From UBA5189 sp040389445 (lineage in GTDB: Bacteria; Chloroflexota; Limnocylindria; Limnocylindrales; CSP1-4), in contig JAZJZX010000010.1 of assembly GCA_040389445.1 (NCBI GenBank), positions 186,001 through 250,000 of the forward strand: DNA of 64,000 nucleotides, read 5' to 3'. The notes below the pieces were generated by a model. The model was given only the letters and a program-made list of their open reading frames with translations, was not told the origin of the DNA and searched no databases. Shown here piece after piece: positions 50,793 to 58,969 of the stretch (position 1 is its first letter; the number at the start of each line of letters is the position of its first letter). Both the position numbers and the translations under genes were made by a program.

Positions 50793-51314
50793 ATGGCCGA
50801 CCTCCATCGAACGATGACCGCTCTGCGGCGGGCCCTGGGTCGCGGCCAGGCGCCAATCCTCGAACGCCCGATTGCGCCGATCCCTCCCGAGATCGTCGCG
50901 CGCCTGATCCTGGACAACGACGAGGAGCCGCTGTTCCCGAAGTTCCAGGAGTACGGCAAGGGCAGGCCCGGCGTCACCGAGGAGCGCGAAGAGTGGTGGG
51001 TGCTCAGGGATGACCGCGGCCGGGTCGTCGGCGGGGCGATCGTCGGGTCAATGGGCCCGGACCACCCTGTCTCGATCGACGTGGCGATCGACCCCGCTCG
51101 ACAAGGCCAGGGCCTTGGCACGGCCCTGTACGCCGCCCTCGAGGCCGCTGGAGTCGACATGGAGGCAGGGTCGGCCGCCTCCCTCGCTCATCGGACGATG
51201 ACGCCTCTCGGCTACGTGTTCATGAGGAGCCGCCGCCTGCGGCACGACCCGGAGGCAGAAGCGAAGATCGCCGCCAGCGCCCATGTGTGCCCCGCGTGCG
51301 GACCGCAGCCGTGA
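50793..51314 (+). CDS. GNAT-family N-acetyltransferase
   Basis: 173 residues. The acetyl-CoA site is visible as VSIDVAIDPARQGQGLGTALY (motif A, QGQGLG) preceded by VLRDDRGRVVGGAIVGSM. An N-terminal segment with an IPPEIVARLILDNDEEPL motif and a C-terminal CPAC pair are extra. Substrate unknown. The ATG lies 7 bases after a TATTGT hexamer, suggesting a near-leaderless transcript. First gene of a small overlapping run (GNAT, two unknowns, then uracil-DNA glycosylase). Confidence 0.82.
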   Translation: MADLHRTMTALRRALGRGQAPILERPIAPIPPEIVARLILDNDEEPLFPKFQEYGKGRPGVTEEREEWWVLRDDRGRVVGGAIVGSMGPDHPVSIDVAIDPARQGQGLGTALYAALEAAGVDMEAGSAASLAHRTMTPLGYVFMRSRRLRHDPEAEAKIAASAHVCPACGPQP

Positions 51315-51601
51315 GCAACCCCGCCGCAGCAGTCCAGCGCGACTGGCGCGAAGTCGACGAATCGCGGGCGGCCTTTCGCGAGCAGATCGCCGCGATCAAG
51401 CGGGAGTGGGCGGCCATGCCGGCCGACCAGCGGGTCAGCGAAGCCAGCCTCCAGGCCCAGATCGCGGAAGCCGAGCGCGCCTTCGAGGAGCGCATGGACG
51501 AGGTCGAATGGGACATCGTCGACGCCGACGTGAAAGGCGCCAGGCCACCCTTTGGCGACGGCTCGAATCTCGGTGAGGGGGATCTTCTTGGCAACAACTG
51601 A
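51311..51601 (+). CDS. small hypothetical coiled-coil protein
   Basis: 96 residues from a GTG overlapping the GNAT stop (GTGA). Almost entirely charged helix (WREVDESRAAFREQIAAIKR, EAERAFEERMDEVEWD), predicted coiled coil, no known domain. Translational coupling to the GNAT gene supports it being real. Function unknown. Confidence 0.65.
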   Translation: MSNPAAAVQRDWREVDESRAAFREQIAAIKREWAAMPADQRVSEASLQAQIAEAERAFEERMDEVEWDIVDADVKGARPPFGDGSNLGEGDLLGNN

Positions 51602-51815
51602 ACCCGGTCGTTACGCCGTTGTCGTCGCGTACACAGCCGCGGCTGCCGAGACGCTGCCGGACACCTACGCGGCGATCGTCCGCGGCACGAAGGCCGAGGT
51701 CGATGCGGTGCTGGCGCAGATCCGCGAGAACAACCCGCTGGGCGACGCGAAGTCGATCCCGCTCGTCGAGGTCGATGCGGCCGACGCCTTCGAGAAGATC
51801 ATGATGCCGTTCTGA
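51588..51815 (+). CDS. small hypothetical protein
   Basis: 75 residues from a TTG at 51588 with GAGG about 8 bases upstream, overlapping the preceding gene by 14 bases; an in-frame ATG at 51552 gives 87 residues. Sequence such as RYAVVVAYTAAAAETLPDTY and DAVLAQIRENNPLGDAKSIP suggests a small alpha/beta fold. No family recognised. Confidence 0.6.
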   Translation: MATTEPGRYAVVVAYTAAAAETLPDTYAAIVRGTKAEVDAVLAQIRENNPLGDAKSIPLVEVDAADAFEKIMMPF

Positions 51816-51851
51816 TGTCGCCTGCAGGAACGCTCGCCAGGCTCGGCCGTG

Positions 51852-52553
51852 ATGGACCCTGAGCGGCGCCGCGCAGCGATCGGCGACCTACCGTCGGACT
51901 GGGCCGACGCGCTCGGCAAGGCGGCATCGCCGGAGCGACTGGATCCGATCGCCGAATGGGTCGCGGCCCGTCGGCTGACTCATCCCGTTCTGCCGGCGCC
52001 TGAGCAGGTCTTTGCCGCGCTCCGCGCCACGCCGTTCGAGTCCGTGCGGGTGGTCATCTTGGGCCAGGATCCCTACCCCAACCGCGACCACGCGATGGGC
52101 CTCGCGTTCTCGGTCCCGAGCGATGTCACCGACCTGCCGCGATCGCTCCGGCGGATCCGGGAAGAGGTCGCGTCCGATTGCCATGTGCCCCTGCCGGGCC
52201 ACGGCTCCCTAGAATCCTGGACCCGTCAGGGCGTCCTGCTGCTGAACACGATCCTGACAGTGGACGAGGGCGACTCCAACAGCCATCGAGACGCAGGCTG
52301 GGTCGCGCTCACCGACGCGATCATCAGCGCCGTGGCCAGCAGCGAGCCGCCCGCGGTCTTCCTCCTGTGGGGCAGGCTGGCACAGGCGAAGACCGATCTC
52401 ATCGAGAACCTCGGGCGGGTTGCCGTTCCATGCCCGCATCCCATGGCACGCCAAAGGAACGGGTTCCGCGGGAGTCACCCGTTCACGAGGGCGAACGCGG
52501 CCCTCTCGAGGCCGATGGACTGGCGCCTGGACGACGGATCGCCGGAGAACTAG
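51852..52553 (+). CDS. ung: family 1 uracil-DNA glycosylase (divergent active-site loop)
   Basis: Removes uracil from DNA, first step of base excision repair. 233 residues. VRVVILGQDPYP at 66-76 is the catalytic loop: the general-base Asp (73) and uracil-stacking Tyr (75) are present, but the invariant His after Tyr in GQDPYH is Pro. HAMGLAFSVP, GVLLLNTILTVDEGDSNSH (family NTxLTV motif), VFLLWG and CPHPMARQRNGFRGSHPF (leucine-loop region, lacking the usual HPSPLS) follow. The divergence and its location in the island suggest a transferred copy, not the housekeeping ung. ATG 51852 (GTG 51849 adjacent). Confidence 0.85.
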   Translation: MDPERRRAAIGDLPSDWADALGKAASPERLDPIAEWVAARRLTHPVLPAPEQVFAALRATPFESVRVVILGQDPYPNRDHAMGLAFSVPSDVTDLPRSLRRIREEVASDCHVPLPGHGSLESWTRQGVLLLNTILTVDEGDSNSHRDAGWVALTDAIISAVASSEPPAVFLLWGRLAQAKTDLIENLGRVAVPCPHPMARQRNGFRGSHPFTRANAALSRPMDWRLDDGSPEN

Positions 52554-52802
52554 CCGCGGAAGAACCGGGCCTGGCTGCGCACCGCCAGGTAGTGCTTCCG
52601 CCATCGGCCGAGGGACTCGCTGAGCCGCTCGGCGGACCCTCCGAACAAGCCCGCGACCAAGGGCGCCCAGGACGTACCCGCCTCAGCAATCTCAGCCTCG
52701 ATCGCATGGTCAACGGTGGCCCCGTACTGTGGACCGGTTGCCCTGCCTCGGCGGCGGCAGGATAGAACCGATGTTCTGTATCATCGCGGTGAGAGAAGGC
52801 TC
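52554..52802. other. intergenic region, nothing convincing
   Basis: A minus-strand frame without a start codon ends at 52550 and could be a decayed gene fragment (about 60 codons), but I see no family match. No RNA gene or promoter stands out. Confidence 0.4.
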
Positions 52803-53006
52803 TTGGAGGCTGCGGTGCAGCACAACGCTCAGTTCAGGGTCCTGGGCGAACAGACGCCCCGCCTTGAACATCGCCACGGCGAGCGTTGGGTTCGAATGGA
52901 TCGGACGATCCCGATCCTTGCCGACGGGCAGCCGAAGTCGTACCGGAGCACTTGGGTCTGCCGCGATTGCGGCGAGACCGTCCTCCACCAGTGGCGAGCC
53001 CCATGA
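52803..53006 (+). CDS. possible small protein with C-terminal zinc-knuckle (CRDC)
   Basis: 67 residues from TTG 52803 preceded by GAGAGAAGG. Basic and hydrophilic with WVCRDCGETVLHQWRAP at the end, which looks like half of a zinc ribbon. An overlapping minus-strand frame (52710-53120) is open too, so this call is weak. The region 53007-53208 that follows holds no gene; TATCAT at 53192-53197 may be the -10 for the next gene. Confidence 0.4.
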   Translation: MEAAVQHNAQFRVLGEQTPRLEHRHGERWVRMDRTIPILADGQPKSYRSTWVCRDCGETVLHQWRAP

Positions 53007-53208
53007 CGTCAGTGGCCGCGTCGGTCCCGGTCCAGCCGCCCGGCCGCGGCTCTGAGTCCCGCCGGGCTGACGCTCCCCGGGAACCGGAGCGCGGCCGTGA
53101 ACCAAGGTAGTAACCGCCACTCACCACCCACTTACCTCGATCAGGCCGGTCGGGGCACCGGCACGCCCACGTTCGGGCGGGTCCGGGCCTCTATCATCGA
53201 CGGCCACG

Positions 53209-53787
53209 ATGGCAGAAGGGGGTCTCGAGTTGGCGGACGGTCGCCTCGAACTGAGCCTACATCTGACACACCCGCGCATTCCCGAGGACATTTCGCCGTG
53301 GTGGACCCGCTCCGCCGCGGTCTGCCTGAGCCGTCACCACACGTCGCCCCAGGACTTCGACGTGTCACTCCGTGATGGCGCGAGTTCAACGTACGAGACC
53401 GGCTGGGAACAGCCGACCGACGACCATCTGCGGGCACTCGGCAGCGAACTCAACACCACGGAATACGGCGCGTACTGCGTGGCCCTTGCCGCCGCCCACG
53501 CCCATCTTGGCCGCATGGCTCTAGCGCGGACAGGCGCCGGCACGGGAGCCGACTGGTGGCTCGTGCCGATCGAGGCTGACACGACCGCACCCGTCGAGTA
53601 CGACCTGGATCGTGAGGATCTCTTCAAACTCGAGGTGTCCGGCGTCGACCGACGGTCGGAGCCCGAAATGAAGAAGCGACTGGCCAAGAAGATCGCGCAG
53701 GTCCAGAAGGGTCGGACCCCAGTCGCAGAGCGCTACGCGGCCGTCGTGGGGTTCGAGGCGCTCGAAGTGCGAATGGTCAAGGTCTAG
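53209..53787 (+). CDS. hypothetical protein, first gene of an unknown two-gene cassette
   Basis: 192 residues. I recognise no domain. N-terminal half is beta-rich with tryptophan/histidine-rich segments (EDISPWWTRSAAVCLSRHHT), the middle has ELNTTEYGAYCVALAAAHAHLG, and the C-terminus is basic helix (EPEMKKRLAKKIAQVQKG). ATG at 53209, 11 bases after a TATCAT hexamer. The stop is 2 bases before the GTG of the next gene, so the two are translationally linked. Situated between the transposase-side cargo and the restriction operon inside the island. Confidence 0.75.
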   Translation: MAEGGLELADGRLELSLHLTHPRIPEDISPWWTRSAAVCLSRHHTSPQDFDVSLRDGASSTYETGWEQPTDDHLRALGSELNTTEYGAYCVALAAAHAHLGRMALARTGAGTGADWWLVPIEADTTAPVEYDLDREDLFKLEVSGVDRRSEPEMKKRLAKKIAQVQKGRTPVAERYAAVVGFEALEVRMVKV

Positions 53788-53789
53788 CC

Positions 53790-55073
53790 GTGGCCTTCGA
53801 GCGACACCAGGAGGCCGAGCGCTACATGGTCCTGGCGGACCATTCGTGGGCCGGTGGCCGACTCTCAGAAGCCGCTGCCCTCTACCGATCGGCCGCCGAG
53901 GCCGAGGCCGAGGTCTATGCGCTGGTGCCGCCCGAGCGGCCCAAGACCCGGGGGATCACCGCGATCAGCGTGGTCAACCTCTTCCGCAAGGCGGGCGACG
54001 TCTCCGAGGCGCTGATCCGCGCCCATGGCTTCCTTGCCCGTCGCGACCTGGCGGATTGGGCTCGGGCAGACCTCGAGGACCTGGTCGTCGACCTTCGCGG
54101 CGAACTCGCGGCCCAGGAGCAGGGCCGGACCCTCGGCCGGGAGTGGTTCGAGTGGCGGCTCCAGGGAGGCACGATCGGCAATGGCACGGCCCCGATGCCC
54201 GTCGTCTCGAGGACGATAGGCCAGATCCAGGGCGCCGCCGTTCGCGTGTTCGAACTCCTTGCGGGGATCGGCCTGCGACGCAGCGGGCCGCCAGGCGAGG
54301 AGGTCCGCGATCGGCTCGAGTTGCTGATGAGCCAGCCGACCGCCGGTAGTTTCAAGATCCGCCTCCGGTTCTCCATGCCCGAGGGGCAGACCGAACTCTT
54401 CTCGAACGAAGGCCATCGCGAGGTCGCGCCGGACGAGGTGAGCCGTACGTTGTTCGAGGTCCTCGAGGCCGTGGTCGACGACGAGCCGGAACGCCTCGCC
54501 CGGATTGTGCCGGCGGACGACTACCGAGAGGCCTTCCTGCGCCTCGTGAAGGCGCTGCTCCCAGACGGGAAGACCATCGGCAGCATCGAGGTGACCCGCG
54601 GCACGACTGACACGACGAGCGCCGCGGTCCTTCGGCCGACGATGCGCGAGCCACTCGACGAGCGGATCCGGGCCATCCAGCCGCCCCGCTCGCCGAGCGC
54701 CGGAAAGGTCACGGTCGTCGATACGCTGCGGGGCCTCCACCTGAACAAGCGCTGGATCCTGCTCGGGATGAAGGGCGCCGAGCGGAAGGCCTACGTCGGC
54801 AAGGCGATGATCCTTGAGGAGGTCATCGAGGGGCTCGTCGACCACGTGGTCAAGGTGACCGGCCACATGAGACGCGGCCCTGGGGGTTACATCCAACTCG
54901 TCATGGACGACATCGTCGAGGCGGGCCCCGACGATGTGATTGGGGTCGTAGCGACCGGGGGTGAGCACGAGGCCATGCTCCTATGGGAGTCGGACGCCAT
55001 CGCCGATGAAGTCGGCTCGCGGTCCGATGCGCCGCCCAGCCCGCCGCTTCTCGACTCAGGCGACGCCCAGTAA
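53790..55073 (+). CDS. hypothetical protein with TPR-like N-terminus, second gene of the cassette
   Basis: 427 residues from GTG 53790. The first ~100 residues form two to three TPR-like helical hairpins (AERYMVLADHSWAGGRLSEA, ALYRSAAEAEAEVYALV, RKAGDVSEALIRAHGFL). The centre has beta-rich LRFSMPEGQTELFSNEG and SIEVTRGTTDTTSA; the C-terminal ~110 residues are alpha/beta (VDTLRGLHLNKRWILLGMKG, GGYIQLVMDDIVEAGPDDV). I cannot assign a family. The stop codon sits in the loop of a perfect hairpin. Function unknown; position argues for an island-specific role, possibly defence. Confidence 0.78.
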   Translation: MAFERHQEAERYMVLADHSWAGGRLSEAAALYRSAAEAEAEVYALVPPERPKTRGITAISVVNLFRKAGDVSEALIRAHGFLARRDLADWARADLEDLVVDLRGELAAQEQGRTLGREWFEWRLQGGTIGNGTAPMPVVSRTIGQIQGAAVRVFELLAGIGLRRSGPPGEEVRDRLELLMSQPTAGSFKIRLRFSMPEGQTELFSNEGHREVAPDEVSRTLFEVLEAVVDDEPERLARIVPADDYREAFLRLVKALLPDGKTIGSIEVTRGTTDTTSAAVLRPTMREPLDERIRAIQPPRSPSAGKVTVVDTLRGLHLNKRWILLGMKGAERKAYVGKAMILEEVIEGLVDHVVKVTGHMRRGPGGYIQLVMDDIVEAGPDDVIGVVATGGEHEAMLLWESDAIADEVGSRSDAPPSPPLLDSGDAQ

Positions 55074-55080
55074 CTGGGCG
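55064..55080. terminator. hairpin with stop codon in its loop, possible bidirectional terminator
   Basis: CGCCCAG-TAA-CTGGGCG forms a perfect 7-base-pair stem with a 3-base loop that is the TAA of the 53790 gene. It lies between convergent genes. No T-run follows, so intrinsic termination is not certain. Confidence 0.45.
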
Positions 55081-55134
55081 ACGCTGCCGCGACCTCGATC
55101 CCTCATCTCTTCAGGGCAGCAGGAAAGCGCGGAC

Positions 55135-55863
55135 CTACGTCCGCCAGTCCTCGTGGCCGAGCGGGAGCGCCCCGAGTTCCGCCTTGACGAGCCGCCAGTG
55201 CGGCAACTGGGCGTCCAGGAGCCCAAGGAACCGGTCACTGTGGCGACGGACGGCGACATGGGTCAGTTCGTGCACGACGACGTACTCGAGGGCCCGCGGC
55301 GGCTTCTTCGCGAGTTCCGTGTTGAACCAGACACGGCCGGTCCCTTCGCTGTATGAGCCCCACTTCGTCTTCATTCGGCGGAGGCCCCAGGCGGGCCGCT
55401 CGACACCGACCCGGGCGCACCACGCGTCGAGCAGCGCGGGGATGGCAACGCTAAGTTGGCGCCGGTACCAGAGGTCAAGGATGTGCTGCCGGCCGGCCGT
55501 GCTCGTTCCGGGAGGGCAGCGCATCTCCATCGTCGTTCGGTTCGTCAGCGTGATCCGTGGCCGTCCAGGGCCGTAGACGACGCGGAGCCGGTAGCGTCGA
55601 CCGGCGTACCAGTGGGTCTCGCCGCTGACCATCTCGCGTGCGGTCTCGCGGGCCTGGCGGCGATAGAGCGCCTGCTGTCTGCGGATCCACGCCAGCCGGC
55701 TCGAGACCGCGGCGCGGACGGCCTCATCGGTGACGGAGAGCGGGACTGCGATCCGGACGTGGCCATCGGGCGGGTAGACGCCGAGATGGAGGTTCTTGAT
55801 GTCCTTGCGGACGACCGTGACCTCGGTCCCGCCGATCGTGGCTTGCCCTCGATCAGTACTCAT
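55135..55863 (-). CDS. YgjP-like (M48/SprT-type) zinc metallopeptidase
   Basis: 242 residues. The zinc-binding HELTH is at 198-202 in LEYVVVHELTHVAVRRHSDRF, preceded by RMKTKWGSYS (about 163-172), the pair of motifs that defines YgjP/DUF45 proteins. The N-terminal half carries the family pattern VRIAVPLSVTDEAVRAAV and TREMVSG-like segments. ATG at 55863 overlaps the hsdR stop by 11 bases, so it is co-translated with the type I restriction system. YgjP proteins are repeatedly found beside hsdR, but their role there is not established. Confidence 0.9.
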   Translation of the reverse strand: MSTDRGQATIGGTEVTVVRKDIKNLHLGVYPPDGHVRIAVPLSVTDEAVRAAVSSRLAWIRRQQALYRRQARETAREMVSGETHWYAGRRYRLRVVYGPGRPRITLTNRTTMEMRCPPGTSTAGRQHILDLWYRRQLSVAIPALLDAWCARVGVERPAWGLRRMKTKWGSYSEGTGRVWFNTELAKKPPRALEYVVVHELTHVAVRRHSDRFLGLLDAQLPHWRLVKAELGALPLGHEDWRT

Positions 55864-58800
55864 CGCGGCTCGTGACGAGGCTGAGGATCCGCATGACCTC
55901 ATCCTCGTCGACCTGCCCGCCGGGCGCCATCCCCGCTCGCAACGCCGCGCGGATCGCGTTCTCGACCCGGCGAGTCTTGATCGCGTTGGCTCGCCACCCG
56001 TCCTGGGATGCCTGCTCGACACCGGCGTCGACGGCCACCGCGAGCGCCTCGTTCTTCCCGAGGTTGTCGTACAGCGCCCGCTTCGCCGGCGAGTCGAGCG
56101 CCGCGGGGTAGGCCTCAGGGCTCGGGCCTTCGATCACCTGGCGTGCCAGGACGCTGATCTTCTCCAGGAACTCACGGTAGGAGATCGCGGCGCGGCGGCG
56201 CTGGTCGAGCAGCCCGTCGAGCAGCGCCGACATCCGCTCGTAGTACCTGGGGTTGATCGGGTTCTGGTCGATGATCACCTTGCGGACGTTCATGGTGATC
56301 GTGTCGGAGGTCGGGTCGGGGCTCGCGGCGATCCCCTCGGGCAATGCCTTGACCGCCTCTGGGCCGCGCGCCGCGATCAGGCCCACCAGGGACATGTCGT
56401 CGAACGCCGAGACCTTGCGGCTGTCCTCGGACCGGATGTACGTGTCGATCAGGTGCCGCATCGCCGGCTCGTACATCTTGAGGTCGATGTAGTCGCCGCT
56501 GGCGAGCCGCACCTCGGTGCGGACCTTCTCGTAGAGGTCGACCTCGGCCTCGATCGCAGCCGCCTCCGTCGTGCTGTAGCCGGCCCCCTCGAGTTCGGAC
56601 GCGATGTTGGCGTAGGCACGGATGAGGCCGCCGACCAACTTGTAGAGCGCGATCCGGCTCGGCTCGTTCGCCTTGACCAGCGCCGCGTCGGTCATGTCGG
56701 CCGAGCAGAAGTAGCGGAGGTACGCGGCGGAGTCGCGCGGCACCTCGACCGGCTCGCACAGGGCCTTGACGGCCTCGCGGGCCTCCTCGAGGCGCTTCCG
56801 GCCGTCGGTGAAGCGGTCCTTCAGCAGGCCCGTGACGTCGGCGGCGTCGTAGCCGTCGAGCGCGCCGCTCGTGTAGTCGCGGACCGCGCCCTCGAGGTCG
56901 GGGAAGAGGCCCTTGTAGTCGATGATGTAGCCGTAGTCCTTGTCCTCGTCGTCGAGCCGGTTGACGCGGCACACCGCCTGGAACAGGCCGTGGTTCTGCA
57001 TCTGCTTGTCGATGTAGAGGTACGTCGCCGGGGGCGCGTCGAAGCCGGTCAGGAGTTTGTCGACGACGACGAGCAACTTCATCTGCCCGGGTTCCTTGAG
57101 GAACTTTGCCTTCACCTCGTCCTCGTAGACGTCGGACTTGGTGACGGCCACGTCCTCGGGCTCGTTGAACCAGTCGGCCAGCATCCGGCGGTAGATCGCG
57201 TACTCGTGCAGCCGCTCGGTCTCGCCCTCGCCGCTGTCCTCGCCCTTGACGCTCGCCGGCGTGGGCTCGTACGAGGTGACGATCCCGACCTTGCCCCGGA
57301 GGCCCTTCTGGGTGAACAACTCGAAGACCTTGCAGGCCTCGTAGATGCTGTCGCACACGAGGAGCGCATTGCCCCGCCCGCTCACGAACCGGTCGCGCTC
57401 CTCCATGTCCATGAGCACGTCGGCCACGATGCGCTCGAGCCTCGACTGGCTCGAGAAGAGTTCGGACAGCGTGCCCCAGCGGCGCTTGAGCCTGGCCTTG
57501 GCGAACTCGGTCAGGCCGCGGGTCTTGAGTTCGAACCACTGGTCGATCTTGTCCTGCGAGGTCATCGCCTGCTCGATGTCCCGCGCCTCGTAGCGCAGGT
57601 CGAGGATGACCTTGTCGGCCACGGCCTCGTCGAACTTATACGTGTGGATGTAGGGCCCGAAGACCTCGATGCTCCGCTTCTTGTCGGTCTTCAGCAGCGG
57701 CGTGCCAGTGAAGCCGATGAAGGTGGCGTCCGGCATCAGGGCCTTCATGGCGTCGTGGAGGTCGCCGGACTGCGTCCGGTGGCACTCGTCGACGAACACG
57801 AAGAGGTTGCCCTTGGGCGCGAAGCCCGCGCTGGCCGCCTTCTTGATCTCGGCCAGGTACTCGGCGAGCGCTCCCTCGTCCTCGCCCTCGACCCCGGACG
57901 CGAACTTGTGGATGAGCGAGCACATCAGCCATGGCGTGGTCTCGCCAAGCCTGGCGATGAGGTCGGGCCCGCTCTTGGTCCGGACGATCTTCTCGCCGAC
58001 GCCCAGGAAGACGCCCTCGATCTGGCCGTCGAGTTCGATCCGGTCGGTGATGATCAGGACCCGGGCGGCCGGGTCGTGCTCCCGGATCCACTTCGCGAGC
58101 CAGACCATCGTGAGGCTCTTGCCGGAGCCCTGGGCGTGCCAGATGATCCCGCCCTCGCGGCGCTCGACGAACGGCTGCGCCTTGCGCACGGCGAAGTACT
58201 GGTTGTGCCGGGCGACCTTCTTCACGCCCTGGTCGAAGAGCATGAAGTCGTGGATGAGTTCGAGGAAGCGCTTCTTCTCGCACAGGAGGAGCAGATCGCG
58301 ATCGAGGGGGTTCTCCTCGGCGCTCGCCTCCTTCCAGGTCAGGTAGTACTTCTCCCGGGTCTCGACGACGCCGTACCGCAGGCCCTCGGTGTCGTTCCCG
58401 GCCATCACGAATTGGACCGTCGAGAAGAAGTGCCCGATGAACTCGCGCTTCTGGCTGTCGATGTTCTGGCGGATGCCCTCGGAGACCGAGACCGTCGATC
58501 GCTTCAGTTCCAGGACCGCGAGCGCGATCCCGTTGACGTAGAGGACGACGTCCGGCCGCTTCGTGGAGGCGCCGCGGCCCTGGCCGAGGACGGTCACCTC
58601 CTCGGCGACGGCGAACTGGTTCCGCTCCGGGTTGTCCCAGTCGATCAGCAGGAGCGTCTCCGCGACCTCGCCCGCCTCCGGCTTGATCGAGACCCCGTAG
58701 CGCAGCATCTGGTAGACGTCGCGGTTCCGGTCGTAGAGGCTTCGGCCGGTGTCGCCGGCGGCTCGTTTGACCTCACGCAGCGCCCGCTTTGACAGGGCCT

Positions 58801-58969
58801 TGTCGTAACCCTGGGCCTCCACCAGCCAGCGGAGGACGATATCGTCCTCGACGTTCTGGTTGCCGGAGCGGTCGGTCCAGTTCCCGAGATAGTCGTAGCC
58901 GAGGTCCTTCTGGAACCGCCGGACGACCCGGTTCTGTGTCCGGCGCTCGATCTCCCCCGGGTTCCTCAT
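55853..58969 (-). CDS. hsdR: type I restriction enzyme, R (restriction/translocase) subunit
   Basis: ATP-dependent DNA translocase and nuclease of a type I R-M complex. 1,038 residues, normal length. The nuclease motif is PDVVLYVNGIALAVLELK (PD at 139-140, ExK at 154-156). Walker A is in WHAQGSGKSLTM (281-285), DEAD box VFVDECHRTQ (394-397), then FIGFTGTPLL, GFDAPPATYLYIDKQM and QAVCRVNR of helicase motifs V-VI. Start overlaps the hsdS stop (ATGA). All key residues look intact, so the subunit should be active. Confidence 0.97.
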   Translation of the reverse strand: MRNPGEIERRTQNRVVRRFQKDLGYDYLGNWTDRSGNQNVEDDIVLRWLVEAQGYDKALSKRALREVKRAAGDTGRSLYDRNRDVYQMLRYGVSIKPEAGEVAETLLLIDWDNPERNQFAVAEEVTVLGQGRGASTKRPDVVLYVNGIALAVLELKRSTVSVSEGIRQNIDSQKREFIGHFFSTVQFVMAGNDTEGLRYGVVETREKYYLTWKEASAEENPLDRDLLLLCEKKRFLELIHDFMLFDQGVKKVARHNQYFAVRKAQPFVERREGGIIWHAQGSGKSLTMVWLAKWIREHDPAARVLIITDRIELDGQIEGVFLGVGEKIVRTKSGPDLIARLGETTPWLMCSLIHKFASGVEGEDEGALAEYLAEIKKAASAGFAPKGNLFVFVDECHRTQSGDLHDAMKALMPDATFIGFTGTPLLKTDKKRSIEVFGPYIHTYKFDEAVADKVILDLRYEARDIEQAMTSQDKIDQWFELKTRGLTEFAKARLKRRWGTLSELFSSQSRLERIVADVLMDMEERDRFVSGRGNALLVCDSIYEACKVFELFTQKGLRGKVGIVTSYEPTPASVKGEDSGEGETERLHEYAIYRRMLADWFNEPEDVAVTKSDVYEDEVKAKFLKEPGQMKLLVVVDKLLTGFDAPPATYLYIDKQMQNHGLFQAVCRVNRLDDEDKDYGYIIDYKGLFPDLEGAVRDYTSGALDGYDAADVTGLLKDRFTDGRKRLEEAREAVKALCEPVEVPRDSAAYLRYFCSADMTDAALVKANEPSRIALYKLVGGLIRAYANIASELEGAGYSTTEAAAIEAEVDLYEKVRTEVRLASGDYIDLKMYEPAMRHLIDTYIRSEDSRKVSAFDDMSLVGLIAARGPEAVKALPEGIAASPDPTSDTITMNVRKVIIDQNPINPRYYERMSALLDGLLDQRRRAAISYREFLEKISVLARQVIEGPSPEAYPAALDSPAKRALYDNLGKNEALAVAVDAGVEQASQDGWRANAIKTRRVENAIRAALRAGMAPGGQVDEDEVMRILSLVTSRDEY

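Noticed and set aside
52550..52745. Start-less minus-strand frame (TGPQYGATVDHAIEAE... ) ending in a TAG at 52550
   Set aside because: Protein-like but lacks ATG/GTG/TTG and family match; could be a decayed fragment, not enough to call.
52710..53120. Minus-strand open frame of 136 codons overlapping the small CRDC protein
   Set aside because: No recognisable motif or ribosome site; kept as an alternative reading of an uncertain region only.
55796..58792. Plus-strand open frame of about 1,000 codons antisense to hsdR
   Set aside because: Composition is Val/Leu/Asp/Arg/Gly-rich noise and hsdR is intact on the other strand with all motifs.
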